Shown: piece after piece, positions 5,352 through 5,361 of the stretch
How positions within the stretch are numbered: the first letter of the stretch is position 1
Layout: every line of letters starts with the position of its first letter
Source: an uncultured Clostridia bacterium
Lineage (GTDB): Bacteria; Bacillota; Clostridia; TANB77; CAG-508
Reading direction: 5' to 3'
Length of the DNA stretch: 5,361 nt
Assembly (NCBI GenBank): GCA_934168355.1
Contig: CAKPNI010000056.1
Coordinates: forward strand, 1 to 5,361
The notes under the pieces: model-generated
Seen by the model: the letters and a program-made list of their open reading frames with translations, nothing else
What the model was told of the DNA's origin: nothing
The model's database searches: none
Translations under genes and position numbers: made by a program

Positions 5352-5361
5352 GGAGGTGAAA
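5351..5361 (+). promoter_or_regulatory. Ribosome binding site of a gene starting outside the window
   Basis: AGGAGGTGA (5351-5359) is a full anti-Shine-Dalgarno match at the very edge. A start codon is expected within about 10 bases to the right. Nothing of that gene's coding sequence is visible. Confidence 0.7.

Overview
The window comes from a very AT-rich, low-GC Gram-positive bacterium, most likely an uncultured member of the Clostridia. The evidence is strong AAGGAGG-type ribosome binding sites, consensus TTGACA/TATAAT-like promoters, AGA and ATA as favoured Arg and Ile codons, an Asp23/Gls24-type domain (a mainly Gram-positive family), and intrinsic hairpin-plus-U-tract terminators. The species cannot be named from sequence alone.

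Layout. (1) Bases 1-801 are the C-terminal part of a membrane protein that enters from beyond the left edge. It has about four membrane helices and a soluble tail, and resembles a GT39-type (dolichyl-phosphate-mannose:protein mannosyltransferase-like) glycosyltransferase. (2) 26 bases later, probably in the same operon, 828-1670 encodes a P-loop ATP-binding protein with an Asp23/Gls24-like C-terminal domain. A long hairpin at 1674-1738 ends this unit. (3) The 382-base gap between 1671 and 2052 is not empty. It holds a convincing 48-residue small gene on the minus strand (1727-1873), with its own near-consensus promoter and Shine-Dalgarno site, convergent with the P-loop gene and divergent from the next one. 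(4) 2053-4632 encodes an 859-residue alpha-glucan (glycogen/maltodextrin) phosphorylase of the DUF3417-containing type, behind a strong promoter and RBS. (5) A perfect 32-base palindrome (GGGACGG...CCGTCCC), which looks like a dispersed REP/MITE-type element, separates it from rnhA. (6) 4704-5138 encodes a complete ribonuclease HI, followed by a clear terminator at 5159-5190. (7) The last 171 bases are AT-rich non-coding leader DNA with nested inverted repeats. They end in a 14-base palindrome and an RBS (AGGAGGTGA) for a gene that starts just outside the window.

How they work together. The genes do not form one pathway. The first two are probably cotranscribed and envelope-related by analogy. 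The phosphorylase releases glucose-1-phosphate from storage glucan, and RNase HI is housekeeping DNA/RNA maintenance that may depend on read-through from the phosphorylase promoter. The observations most worth a second look are the unannotated small minus-strand gene with its atypical codon use and dyad-overlapped promoter, the REP-like palindrome, the P-loop/Asp23 fusion, and the structured leader at the right edge. I see no phage, CRISPR, transposase or defence genes.
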